Shown here in pieces: positions 1 to 7,564 of a DNA stretch of 14,139 nt. The stretch lies in NCBI GenBank assembly GCA_043742705.1, contig JAYTXY010000078.1:1-14139 (forward strand). The letters are read 5' to 3'. Under the pieces are notes generated by a model that saw only the letters and a list, made by a program, of their open reading frames with translations, searched no databases and had not been told where the DNA came from. How positions within the stretch are numbered: position 1 is the stretch's first letter; every line of letters starts with the position of its first letter. The DNA is from JAPLDA01 sp043742705 (GTDB lineage Bacteria; Bacteroidota; Bacteroidia; AKYH767-A; 2013-40CM-41-45). Both the position numbers and the translations under genes were made by a program.

Positions 1-492
1 ATCAAGATCGTCTTCCATCTTTGACAATTTTTTCTTTTCCGCATCCAGTTCATGATAAACAGCAACCTTGTATTGTTGAATCACAAAATCTCGAATGAAT
101 TTTTTAGCCGCAATTGATTTTTCTTCTGAATTCGTTGACGAGATAAACGCGGAATCATCTTCCGAAAAAAAAGCAGTGAGTCGTACACTTTGTTCCGTTT
201 CAAGAATGCGGGCGTAAACGTTGATCGGGTTTGTAGAAATATTGACAACGACAGTTCCACGCATAATGAATTCACTGTTGACTTCCTCAATATCATTTTT
301 TGCATCATGCTTCACATATTTTTTCCAACCGGAAGTTACTTCTTTCAGTTTCGCTTGTGGAATCTCTGTGACATAACCGTTTTGAGAACCCTTGCTCATC
401 ATTTTCGCCATTTCCTCAATTTTGATTTCCTGCTGACTGAAGGCGAGAGGTGAAATCAATACTAGACATAAAAAAGTGTAGATCGTTTTCAT
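1..492 (-). CDS. Secreted hypothetical protein (5' part, runs off the window edge)
   Basis: An open frame of 164 codons runs without a stop from an ATG at 492 to the first base of the window, so the C-terminus is missing. The N-terminus MKTIYTFLCLVLISPLAFSQ is a textbook signal peptide with likely cleavage near residue 19 or 20, so the protein is probably exported to the periplasm or outer membrane. The mature part is mixed alpha/beta with no motif I recognise. The end of the visible part (from about residue 140) is rich in charged residues and Leu, including HELDAEKKKLSKMEDDLD, which suggests the start of a coiled coil. There is no Shine-Dalgarno sequence, as is usual in this phylum. It lies tail-to-head downstream of the algH-like gene but is separated from it by a terminator, so it is probably transcribed alone. 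Function unknown. Confidence 0.8.
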   Translation of the reverse strand, partial: MKTIYTFLCLVLISPLAFSQQEIKIEEMAKMMSKGSQNGYVTEIPQAKLKEVTSGWKKYVKHDAKNDIEEVNSEFIMRGTVVVNISTNPINVYARILETEQSVRLTAFFSEDDSAFISSTNSEEKSIAAKKFIRDFVIQQYKVAVYHELDAEKKKLSKMEDDLD

Positions 493-517
493 AGTAATTG
501 TGCTTGATATTAATTTT

Positions 518-525
518 CGAAGATA
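518..525 (-). promoter_or_regulatory. Possible -7 box for the secreted hypothetical gene
   Basis: Read on the minus strand this is TATCTTCG, one base from the Bacteroidota -7 consensus TAnnTTTG, 25 bases before the ATG at 492. The region 17-20 bases upstream is only T-rich (TTTTATT) with no clean TTTG. Weak; given because the upstream terminator implies that this gene needs its own promoter. Confidence 0.3.
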
Positions 526-570
526 GAAATTATTAATAAAACGAATCATAGGTTTTATTGAAGGCAAGCT

Positions 571-608
571 ATAAAATAAAAATCCGCACTGCATTGCTGC
601 AGCACGGA
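571..608 (-). terminator. Rho-independent terminator of the YqgE/AlgH gene
   Basis: On the minus strand the arm TCCGTGCTGC (608-599), a six-base loop (598-593), and the arm GCAGTGCGGA (592-583) form a 10-bp stem, followed directly by TTTTTATTTTAT (582-571). The stem has two internal G-U pairs in the minus-strand RNA; in a plus-strand RNA the same positions would be A/C mismatches, so the hairpin is better on the strand where the upstream gene ends (stop at 634-636). Confidence 0.8.
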
Positions 609-633
609 CTCTTTCTAAACACCACCACTTTCT

Positions 634-1200
634 TTAGTTCAGGCTCGGATCTTCAGGGAAGTTCGCGAGTATGGCATATTGACTTCCCATTGTACGGAGT
701 ACTTGTCCCCATAATTCATCAGGATGATCAGAGAATGCGAATTCTTTTTTGCAGCTGGACACCAGCCATGTTTTTCCTTTTAATTCATCTTCCAGTTGCT
801 GCGGCTCCCATCCACTATAACCTGCGAAGAATCGTATATCGTCTTTGTTGACCTGGTTTGTTTCAATTAATAACTTCAGCATTTCAAGGTTTCCTCCCCA
901 GTAAATGCCGGGTAAAATCCGTTTACTTCCTTCAAGACTGCTTCCGAGAGTATGCAGAAAATGAATGGTGTCTGTTTGAACAGGGCCACCGAAATATAAC
1001 GGAGCATCAAACGGAGGGAAATCTTCAAGCGCATCGTTCAGGCAGAGGTCGGTCGGTTTGTTCAGAATAAAACCTACCGTTCCTTCTTCGCCATGTTCGC
1101 CAAGTAAAATGACAGAACGTTTAAAATAAGAGTCCAATAGAAATGGTTCTGATACAAGTATTTTGCCTACTCCGGGTTCGAGATGTATTAATTTTTTCAT
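634..1200 (-). CDS. algH: YqgE/AlgH family protein (DUF179)
   Basis: The 188-residue product matches the YqgE/AlgH family in length and motifs: a GKILVSEPFLLD stretch near residue 12, SVILLGEH..GTVGFILNKP (about 29-49), YFGGPV near 69, GIYWGGN near 98, RFFAGYSGW (about 123-131), and the closing ANFPEDPSLN. The family adopts a compact single-domain fold. AlgH was named as an alginate-related regulator in Pseudomonas, but its biochemical role is unsettled, so no reaction can be assigned. The protein is cytoplasmic, with no signal peptide. The ATG at 1200 is preceded by a purine-rich AAAGAGA, a weak ribosome binding site. The gene is divergent from pdxH and ends just before a strong terminator, so it is probably monocistronic. 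Confidence 0.93.
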   Translation of the reverse strand: MKKLIHLEPGVGKILVSEPFLLDSYFKRSVILLGEHGEEGTVGFILNKPTDLCLNDALEDFPPFDAPLYFGGPVQTDTIHFLHTLGSSLEGSKRILPGIYWGGNLEMLKLLIETNQVNKDDIRFFAGYSGWEPQQLEDELKGKTWLVSSCKKEFAFSDHPDELWGQVLRTMGSQYAILANFPEDPSLN

Positions 1201-1506
1201 GCTTCAATCTCTTTTAGTTAAGTTCTCGTTGATAGAATTTATGTACTGTTGATTTAAAAGCTGGAAACTTTTGTTCTGGATAGTATAAGCTTTCGTGTTT
1301 ATTTAACAGAATTTTGTCTTAACAGTTTGAGTAGTTTTTGCTTAGAACTTACACCGGTCTTTCGTGCATCAGAGCTTAAAAGATTGAGATATCGAACCAA
1401 CAGGCAGGAAATTTCACGATACTGATCAGAAAAATTGATTTACCTTTCACTTCTGAATTTTCATCAGGCAAGAATTGTCAAGTAACATTTTATGAAATTT
1501 GTATTT
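1201..1506. other. Divergent intergenic region, algH-like / pdxH
   Basis: About 300 bases between two divergent genes; both promoters should lie here. I find no clean TAnnTTTG box on either strand. The nearest plus-strand candidate, TAGTTTTTG at 1332-1340, has one T too many and its upstream TTTG is only 15 bases away. No open frame, hairpin or repeat stands out. Confidence 0.5.
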
Positions 1507-2160
1507 ATGAACCATGTAAACAAGATTATCCAGAGTTTGCGGAGCGATATCGAATCGTTGCAACTGGATAAAAAAAAGGTCGATAAAAATCCGATCATTC
1601 AGTTTGAACGCTGGATGGAGAATGCATTGGAAGCAAAAGTTCAGGAACCCAATGCCATGACGCTTGCCACTTCGAATCGCAAAGGACAACCGGATGCAAG
1701 AATCGTTTTACTTCGTGGAGTTGATAAAAATGGTTTTAGTTTCTTTACTAATTATAAGAGTGCAAAAGGGAAGGAAATGTCAGAGAATAAGAGAGTCTGC
1801 CTTAACTTTTTTTGGCCAGATTTAGCGCGACAGGTGCGCATTATGGGCGTCATTGAAAAACTATCTGCAAAAGCGTCCGATGAATATTTCCAGTCACGTC
1901 CGCGTGAAAGCCAGATCGGAGCGTGGGCTTCTAATCAAAGTCAGGAAATTGAAAACAGGCAAGCCTTGGAAAAAAAATTCGATGATCTCGAAAAGAAATT
2001 TTCCTCAGACAAAATCTCACGCCCTCCGCATTGGGGAGGGTATCTTGTAAAGCCTGTTTCCATTGAGTTCTGGCAGGGCAGAGCAAGTCGTCTTCACGAC
2101 AGAATTTTGTATGAGAAAGGACGATCCGGCAAATGGAAAATTTCACGCCTGTCTCCCTGA
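1507..2160 (+). CDS. pdxH: Pyridoxamine/pyridoxine 5'-phosphate oxidase
   Basis: PdxH is an FMN enzyme that oxidises pyridoxamine or pyridoxine 5'-phosphate to PLP, the last step of the salvage and DXP-dependent routes. Family signatures are present in order (217-residue numbering): NPIIQFERWMENA (28-40), AMTLAT and ARIVLLRG for FMN/substrate contact (50-71), FFTNYKSAKGKE (79-90), FFWPDLARQVRI (101-112), SRPRESQIGAWAS (130-142), and the C-terminal PHWGGY, IEFWQGRASRLHDR and W.ISRLSP. Length matches the usual 210-220 residues. I chose the ATG at 1507, where family homology begins; an in-frame ATG at 1492 would add five residues and cannot be excluded. No Shine-Dalgarno sequence is seen. The next gene on the same strand follows after 59 bases. 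The PLP-dependent aminotransferase in this window would use its product. Confidence 0.96.
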   Translation: MNHVNKIIQSLRSDIESLQLDKKKVDKNPIIQFERWMENALEAKVQEPNAMTLATSNRKGQPDARIVLLRGVDKNGFSFFTNYKSAKGKEMSENKRVCLNFFWPDLARQVRIMGVIEKLSAKASDEYFQSRPRESQIGAWASNQSQEIENRQALEKKFDDLEKKFSSDKISRPPHWGGYLVKPVSIEFWQGRASRLHDRILYEKGRSGKWKISRLSP

Positions 2161-2219
2161 TATGAATTTGTTTTCCTCATTGTTACTTTTGTTTCCCAGT
2201 CACTGAAAATTATTCGTCC

Positions 2220-3479
2220 ATGACATTTCGGATTTTCATTGTTGTCCTGATTTTACTCGCCATCGATTTCTATGTTTTCCAGGGAATCAAGTTGGTGATG
2301 AGATCAAGTTCCTCCAACGCGCAGCGAATTGTTTATTCGACTTATTGGATTGTAGCATTCCTTTCCGTGTCGATAATTTTACTTGGAGCTTTTACTGATT
2401 GGCATCAATGGAATAAAGCGCTTCGTTCATATTCATTCGCCTTCATCGTCATTATTTACCTCTCTAAAATATTCGTAGTTCTTTTTCTGTTGGTTGATGA
2501 TGTAATACGACTTTTCAGGTGGATAGCAAGTTATATCAGCGATACTTTTTTTGCCGCTCCTGAAAATGTCGCGCGCGAATCCAATCATGTTTCGAGGTAC
2601 GATTTCCTTGTTAAGCTCGGTTTGGTGATTGGCGCAATTCCTTTCTTGTCATTAATCTATGGTATGTTTCGCGGAGCTTATAATTACCAGGTTCGAACAG
2701 TGCCATTGAAGTTTCCAAAACTTCCTGGCAATTTTGATGGGTTGCGTGTAGTGCAAATTTCCGATTTGCATGTCGGGAGTTTTATGGGAACGGATCATCT
2801 TGAAAAGGCTGTCGAATTAATACTTGCACAAAAGCCGGATGTGATTTTATTTACAGGTGATTTGGTGAATGATTTATACACAGAAGTGCTTGAGTTTACA
2901 GAGGTTTTGAATAAGATTAAAGCTCCGATGGGAGTTTACTCAGTCCTTGGAAATCATGACTACGGAGATTATTACAGGTGGAATAGCAATGAGGAAAAAA
3001 AGGCAAACCTGGATCGTCTTAAAAAATATCACGGAGAGTTAGGGTGGAATATTTTACTGAACGAACATACTTTTATTGAACGTTCGGGAGAAAAAATAGG
3101 GCTGATTGGTGTGGAGAACTGGAGTCATCGCGCGACATTTAAAAGATATGGTGACATGCATGTTGCAACAAAAGAAATGACACCTGCTGAATTCAATATT
3201 CTTTTATCACATGATCCTTCGCATTGGAATGCTGAAGTTACGGAGTCTTATAAATATGTTGATCTCACTCTTTCAGGACACACGCATGGATTCCAGTTTG
3301 GTGTGGAGATTCCCGGTTTCAAATGGAGTCCCGTTCAATACATGTATAAAGAATGGGCTGATCTCTATCGACAAGATGATCAGTACCTGTATGTAAATCG
3401 CGGGTTGGGATTTATTGGTTATCCCGGACGTGTAGGAATTCTCCCTGAGATCACATTGTTTGTACTGAACAAAGCCTGA
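2220..3479 (+). CDS. Membrane-anchored calcineurin-like metallophosphoesterase
   Basis: The 419-residue protein has an N-terminal membrane part (hydrophobic segments near residues 4-24, 38-58 and 70-95, and another at 130-150) followed by a calcineurin-like phosphoesterase domain from about residue 172. All metal-binding motifs of that superfamily are visible: D182-x-H184 (ISDLHVG), G213-D214 (TGDLVND), GNHD (244-247), H331 (LLSHDP) and G353-H354-T-H356. This matches the YkuE/YaeI-like branch of dimetal hydrolases. The substrate is unknown; relatives cleave phosphodiesters or pyrophosphate bonds, sometimes of lipids such as UDP-diacylglucosamine, but nothing here decides this. The linker between the last membrane segment and the catalytic domain is short, so the active site should sit near the membrane. 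The trmH-like gene follows after 15 bases, so the two are probably cotranscribed. Confidence 0.9.
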   Translation: MTFRIFIVVLILLAIDFYVFQGIKLVMRSSSSNAQRIVYSTYWIVAFLSVSIILLGAFTDWHQWNKALRSYSFAFIVIIYLSKIFVVLFLLVDDVIRLFRWIASYISDTFFAAPENVARESNHVSRYDFLVKLGLVIGAIPFLSLIYGMFRGAYNYQVRTVPLKFPKLPGNFDGLRVVQISDLHVGSFMGTDHLEKAVELILAQKPDVILFTGDLVNDLYTEVLEFTEVLNKIKAPMGVYSVLGNHDYGDYYRWNSNEEKKANLDRLKKYHGELGWNILLNEHTFIERSGEKIGLIGVENWSHRATFKRYGDMHVATKEMTPAEFNILLSHDPSHWNAEVTESYKYVDLTLSGHTHGFQFGVEIPGFKWSPVQYMYKEWADLYRQDDQYLYVNRGLGFIGYPGRVGILPEITLFVLNKA

Positions 3480-3494
3480 AGAAAAAACTATAGT

Positions 3495-4256
3495 ATGCTT
3501 TCAAAAAATCAAATCAGTTTTGTTACATCACTTCAGCAAAAGAAGTTCAGGAGAATTGAACAGTTGTTTGTTGCAGAAGGCGAGAAGGTGGTTGATGATT
3601 TATTGAACTCTTCTTTTACTGTGAAGAAAGTTTTTGGAACAGCTTCGTTTATTGAAAATCGTAGAGAGTCATCCATCGAATGGATTGAAGTAACAGAAGC
3701 AGAGTTGAGAAAAATTAGTACGCTGACAACACCTAACCAAGTACTGGCAGTTACAGAGATTCCTTCATATTCATTGGATGAAAATGAAATTCAGACTTCA
3801 TTGAGTTTGGTGCTTGATGATGTTAGCGATCCGGGAAATTTGGGTACCGTCATTCGTTTGGCTGATTGGTTTGGAATAAAAAATATCATTTGTTCACAGG
3901 ATACTGCTGACTGTTACAATTCAAAAGTTGTGCAGGCTGCAATGGGATCTCTGTTCAGAATAAAAGTTCACTACACCGAACTGGAAAGTTTTTTTGAGAA
4001 AAATAAAAGAGCGATGAAAGTTTTCGGAACGGAACTGAACGGTGAGAATATTTATTCCGCGGAACTTTCATCAACAGGTTTTATCGTATTGGGAAATGAA
4101 TCAAAGGGTGTTCGCAACGAACTGAAAAAGTATTTTACAAAGACGTTGCACATTCCTTCCTTTTCAACTATGGAAGATAATTTAGGCGTGGATTCTCTCA
4201 ATATTGCTGTTGCAGCAGCCATCGTTTGTTCGGAGTTTAAGAGGCGTATTTTGTAA
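3495..4256 (+). CDS. TrmH/SpoU-family RNA 2'-O-ribose methyltransferase
   Basis: SPOUT enzymes of this kind transfer a methyl group from SAM to a ribose 2'-OH in rRNA or tRNA. The 253-residue product has the N-terminal SpoU substrate-binding domain (about 1-85, with FRRIEQLFVAEGEKVV) and the knotted SAM domain with motif 1 DDVSDPGNLGTVIR (108-121, N115 and R121), motif 2 VLGNESKGV (198-206) and motif 3 ending VDSLNIAVAAA (232-242). The target nucleotide cannot be read from sequence; annotations of relatives range from 23S rRNA (RlmB-like) to tRNA. The segment between the IP of motif 3 (220-221) and SLN (234-236) is longer than I remember for the family, where IPMxGxxESLN is typical. It lies 15 bases after the phosphoesterase gene and converges on the FAD-dehydrogenase gene, with only 29 bases between them and no obvious terminator. 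Confidence 0.93.
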   Translation: MLSKNQISFVTSLQQKKFRRIEQLFVAEGEKVVDDLLNSSFTVKKVFGTASFIENRRESSIEWIEVTEAELRKISTLTTPNQVLAVTEIPSYSLDENEIQTSLSLVLDDVSDPGNLGTVIRLADWFGIKNIICSQDTADCYNSKVVQAAMGSLFRIKVHYTELESFFEKNKRAMKVFGTELNGENIYSAELSSTGFIVLGNESKGVRNELKKYFTKTLHIPSFSTMEDNLGVDSLNIAVAAAIVCSEFKRRIL

Positions 4257-4285
4257 ACTGAAACAACCGACTTCGACTTTCTAAA

Positions 4286-5872
4286 TTAATTTTTGATCAG
4301 CGCTCTGCATTGTTCCGCGCAACGTTCTCCGTCAATTGCTGCTGATACAATTCCTCCCGCGTAGCCGGCTCCTTCAGCGCACGGAAATAATCCCTGCACT
4401 TCCGGATGCTGTAACGTTTCTTCATCACGCGGAATACGAACAGGAGAAGATGTTCGTGATTCAGTGGCTACCAACACAGCATCATTTGTAAAATATTCTT
4501 TCATTTTTTTTCCAAATGCTTTTAATCCTTCACGTAATGCATTTGTAATTTCAAGAGGAAGTACTTCTTCCAGTTGTAAAGATTTCACTCCGGGAATGTA
4601 GGATGTAGATGGAAGCGAACGGGAAAATTTATTTTCGACAAAATCAACAAGGCGCTGAGCAGGTGCTTGCAAATTATTTCCTCCTTTCGAAAAGGCAAGT
4701 TGTTCAACAGATTGCTGGTAACGAAGTGCAGCCAATGCACCATCACCTGAATATTTTTCAAAATCTTTTTCATTTACTGAAACCACCATTCCTGAATTAG
4801 CAAAAAGATTATTTCGTTTCGATGGCGACCAGCCGTTCACAACAATTTCATTTACATCGGTTGCAGCCGGAGCAATAATTCCTCCCGGACACATACAGAA
4901 AGAATACACACCACGACCATTTACCTGGTGTGCTAAACTGTACGATGCAGGCGGAAGGTAAGCACTTCTAACTTTGCAATGATATTGAACAGTATCTATA
5001 ACGGATTGCGGATGTTCAATCCTTACACCAAGTGCAAACGGTTTGGCATGAATCAAAATGTTTTTTCTGTGCAACAATTCGTAAATGTCTTTTGCAGAAT
5101 GACCGGTTGCCAGAACAACAGCATCGGAGGGAAATTCGTTTTCGGTTTTGGGTTGATCAGTTTTTTCTGTTACTACTCCAGCAATTTTTTTGCCACGGAT
5201 GATAAAATCAGTTAGTTGTGTATTGAAATGAATTTCTCCTCCGGCATTTACAATTGTTTGCCGTATTGCCTGAACTATTTTAGGAAGTTTGTTGGTGCCA
5301 ATATGTGGATGCGCATCTACAAGAATATTTTCGTCAGCACCATGCATCACGAGAATGTTCAGTATTCTGTTTACATCACCGCGTTTTGTAGAACGTGTAT
5401 ATAATTTTCCGTCAGAATAGGTTCCCGCTCCGCCTTCACCAAAGCAGTAATTTGAATTCGGGTTAATAACATGTTCTTTGTTAATAGCAGCGAGATCACG
5501 TCTCCTGCTCTGAACATCTTTTCCGCGTTCAAGAATGATTGGCTTTAATCCAAGCTCGATTAAACGTAAAGCAGCAAACAATCCTGCCGGGCCGGCACCA
5601 ACAACGATAACAGATTTTTTGTCGGAAACACTCTGGTTGAACTGAAAAGTTGAATCGATTTTTTTTTCTGAAGGAGGAATTTCATTAATGAACACATCGG
5701 TTTTAATCCGGATCTTGACGGTTCTTGATCGCGCATCAATCGAGCGTTTCAGTAACTTCAGAGAAGTGATATCGGATTCAGGGAGTGCAAGAAGCTCTGC
5801 GGCTTTTTGCAACTGAATGGCTTTGTCTGCTGCCTCTTCCGGTAGAAGGACAAGCTCAATCGTTTTTATCAT
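4286..5872 (-). CDS. FAD-dependent dehydrogenase (COG2509-like)
   Basis: From the ATG at 5872 the protein has 528 residues. An N-terminal domain of about 75 residues (MIKTIELVLLPEEA... LKLLKRSIDARS) precedes a Rossmann FAD-binding segment SVIVVGAGPAGLFAALRL, with the GxGxxG core at 92-97, then the characteristic NYCFGEGGAGTYSDGKLYTR stretch at about 142-161, a second dinucleotide-fold strand ending VVLATGHSA, and a C-terminal FPCAEGAGYAGGIVSAA motif. This architecture matches the uncharacterised FAD-dependent dehydrogenases of COG2509; the substrate is unknown. An in-frame ATG at 5920 would add 16 residues, but homology as I recall it begins at MIKTIE, and a TATATTTT box (minus strand, 5908-5901) lies between the two ATGs. 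A REP-like palindrome separates it from porT upstream. Confidence 0.92.
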   Translation of the reverse strand: MIKTIELVLLPEEAADKAIQLQKAAELLALPESDITSLKLLKRSIDARSRTVKIRIKTDVFINEIPPSEKKIDSTFQFNQSVSDKKSVIVVGAGPAGLFAALRLIELGLKPIILERGKDVQSRRRDLAAINKEHVINPNSNYCFGEGGAGTYSDGKLYTRSTKRGDVNRILNILVMHGADENILVDAHPHIGTNKLPKIVQAIRQTIVNAGGEIHFNTQLTDFIIRGKKIAGVVTEKTDQPKTENEFPSDAVVLATGHSAKDIYELLHRKNILIHAKPFALGVRIEHPQSVIDTVQYHCKVRSAYLPPASYSLAHQVNGRGVYSFCMCPGGIIAPAATDVNEIVVNGWSPSKRNNLFANSGMVVSVNEKDFEKYSGDGALAALRYQQSVEQLAFSKGGNNLQAPAQRLVDFVENKFSRSLPSTSYIPGVKSLQLEEVLPLEITNALREGLKAFGKKMKEYFTNDAVLVATESRTSSPVRIPRDEETLQHPEVQGLFPCAEGAGYAGGIVSAAIDGERCAEQCRALIKN

Positions 5873-5965
5873 TTGATACGAAGGTATAGATAAGTAAGAG
5901 AAAATATAATTATTTACCATTTCCTCATGGCGTCTCAGTTTGATTGTCGCAGTTTTTCGTGGCGG

Positions 5966-6019
5966 TCTTTGCGCCTTCGCGCGAGAATTTTTTCACGCAA
6001 AGGCGCAAGGCTCGCAAAG
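5966..6019. repeat. REP-like imperfect palindrome rich in GCAAAG/CTTTGC
   Basis: The arm TTGCGCCTT (5969-5977) is repeated exactly inverted as AAGGCGCAA (6000-6008), and CTTTGCG (5967-5973) also recurs inverted as CGCAAAG (6013-6019). The centre is T-rich (TTTTTT). It lies between the porT stop (6061) and the FAD-dehydrogenase start, two genes on the same strand. Similar GCAAAGGCGCAAAG palindromes are, from memory, scattered between genes in many Bacteroidota. It could be an interspersed repeat, or could act as a terminator or RNA-stability element of the porT transcript. Confidence 0.65.
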
Positions 6020-6060
6020 GTTTTCCTGAAAAGTGTCAAAGTGAGATACTACCTTTTCGA

Positions 6061-6804
6061 TTATTCAAATGTAAAGTTGAGTACAAAAACTTTTGAAAAA
6101 AGTCCAGACAGCATGTTTGAATAAACTCTTCCATCCTGGACTAAGAGATCATTAAGACCGTGGTACATTTTTATTTCAGGAGAGAATTTGAAAAAAGGCA
6201 TATAGAAATCAAAACCCAATCCTATTTCATATCCATAATCGTATCGTCTCAGCTTTACAATTTCATTGTCCTTCGAATCCACACTTGCCTGTGAAATCAT
6301 GTCAATGGAGTATTTGAATCCTGCAAGAACGTAAATACGATAATTCGTTAATCGTTTTGATTTGAATTTGAGGTCAATTGGAAATTCCAGGTAGTTTGAT
6401 TCTACATTCTTGACAACTGTAGCCGGTGAAGTCGTGTCGTTGTAACTAAAATTGTAAGTAAGATTTCGTTGAGCAAATGAAAGGGACGGGAGAAAACGGA
6501 GATCAAAATACTCTCCCAGTCTCAGGTTAGCAAGTATGCCGAGATTCAGCCCGACCACAGGTTCGCAATCCACCGTGTAAATGCTGTCACTGATTCTGAA
6601 ATCAGAAACAAGAGCCGCTTTGAGATCACTGAAATTCATTCCCAGTAAAAATCCAAAATGAATTTTCTGATGATCATACTTCGGAAGATTCATCGTGCCT
6701 TGCCGCTGTGCACTCGTTTGAAATACGCAGATGAAAAAAGCAATACTCAGAAGAATTTTTTTTCTTCCGGATAGACATTGAGGAAAAAAAGATACTAACG
6801 ACAT
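6061..6804 (-). CDS. porT: PorT-like outer-membrane beta-barrel protein (type IX secretion)
   Basis: PorT (SprT in gliding flavobacteria) is a small outer-membrane barrel required for type IX secretion, the Bacteroidota export route for proteins with C-terminal sorting domains. The 247-residue product has a signal peptide with hydrophobic core near 17-32 and probable cleavage at about TSAQ (30-33). It then shows the family hallmark NLPKYDHQKIHFGFLLGMNFSD (39-60), a run of amphipathic alternating strands (DLRFLPSLSFAQRNLTY, SNYLEFPIDLKFKSKRLTNYRIYVLAG), and a final strand ending in aromatic F (VFVLNFTFE), typical of barrels handled by the BAM complex. Length fits PorT (about 245). The location directly after ubiE/menG (27 bases apart) is also where I recall porT in this phylum. 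A generic porin-family barrel is the alternative. Confidence 0.83.
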   Translation of the reverse strand: MSLVSFFPQCLSGRKKILLSIAFFICVFQTSAQRQGTMNLPKYDHQKIHFGFLLGMNFSDLKAALVSDFRISDSIYTVDCEPVVGLNLGILANLRLGEYFDLRFLPSLSFAQRNLTYNFSYNDTTSPATVVKNVESNYLEFPIDLKFKSKRLTNYRIYVLAGFKYSIDMISQASVDSKDNEIVKLRRYDYGYEIGLGFDFYMPFFKFSPEIKMYHGLNDLLVQDGRVYSNMLSGLFSKVFVLNFTFE

Positions 6805-6831
6805 CTTTTGCTTTTCTGATTTAATAGTCTT

Positions 6832-7560
6832 TTACTTCTTTCCGGTGTAAATGGATACAACGCCAAAGGTAAGTGGTTTGCACATTGTTTCTCTGAATCC
6901 GGCCTTTGAAAAGATCGAAAGAAAATCTTCTCCTTCCGGAAATGCTTCTACAGATTCATGTAAATAAGAATAAGCCGCATTGTCTTTGGAAATTATTTTT
7001 CCGATCAACGGACAAATCCGGGTAGAGTAGAAGTGATAAAGGAATTTTACCACTGAGTTTTTCGGTTTCGAAAACTCAAGAATGATTACTCTTCCCCCGG
7101 GCTTCATAACGCGATGCATCTCTGAAAGTCCTTTTGCAAGGTTGTCAAAATTCCGCACGCCAAAACCAACGGTGATTGCATCGAATTTATTGTCGTCAAA
7201 AAAAATATTTTCAGAATCTGATTCCATCAATTCGATTTTTTCCTGGAGACTCTTCTTCCTGATTTTCATTTTGCCAATGTTGATCATGTCTGAAGAAATA
7301 TCAATACCGAAAATTTTTTCAGGGTTCAAGCGCATTGCTTCAATAGCAAGATCAGCTGTGCCTGTAGCGATGTCGAGAATAATTTTTGGTTGATCCTTTT
7401 TTAACTGGTTGATTGCTTTTCTTCTCCAAAATTTGTCAACACCGAATGACAAAAAGTGATTCAGGAAATCGTATCGCCATGCAATGTTGTTAAACATCGC
7501 TGCGACCTGGTGTTTTTTATCGAGGGAAGAATCTTTGTACGGAGTTATTTTCGCAGGCAT
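6832..7560 (-). CDS. ubiE: Demethylmenaquinone methyltransferase (UbiE/MenG)
   Basis: This class I SAM-dependent methyltransferase methylates demethylmenaquinol to menaquinol, the last step of menaquinone synthesis; Bacteroidota make menaquinone, so MenG is the likely role. From the ATG at 7560 the product has 242 residues, with the family start PYKDSSLDKKHQVAAMFNNIAWRYD..N (7-34), SAM motif I LDIATGTADLA (62-72), the UbiE signature VGFGVRNF (131-138), and RVMKPGGRVIILEFSKP (150-166). I prefer this ATG over the one at 7584, since the latter overlaps the end of the upstream kinase gene and adds eight residues outside the homology. The kinase stop lies four bases upstream, so the genes are almost certainly cotranscribed and perhaps translationally coupled. 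Confidence 0.95.
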   Translation of the reverse strand: MPAKITPYKDSSLDKKHQVAAMFNNIAWRYDFLNHFLSFGVDKFWRRKAINQLKKDQPKIILDIATGTADLAIEAMRLNPEKIFGIDISSDMINIGKMKIRKKSLQEKIELMESDSENIFFDDNKFDAITVGFGVRNFDNLAKGLSEMHRVMKPGGRVIILEFSKPKNSVVKFLYHFYSTRICPLIGKIISKDNAAYSYLHESVEAFPEGEDFLSIFSKAGFRETMCKPLTFGVVSIYTGKK

Positions 7561-7564
7561 GACT

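Noticed and set aside
558..851. 97-codon plus-strand frame over the terminator and algH end
   Set aside because: It spans a good minus-strand terminator and is antisense to conserved algH sequence.
1201..1506. Riboswitch or small RNA upstream of pdxH
   Set aside because: I could not find stable helices, a terminator or a known motif; only AT-rich DNA is visible.
5927..6124. 65-codon plus-strand gene over the palindrome
   Set aside because: It is formed from the palindrome and runs into the 3' end of porT on the opposite strand; the Arg/Phe/Ser-rich product has no support.
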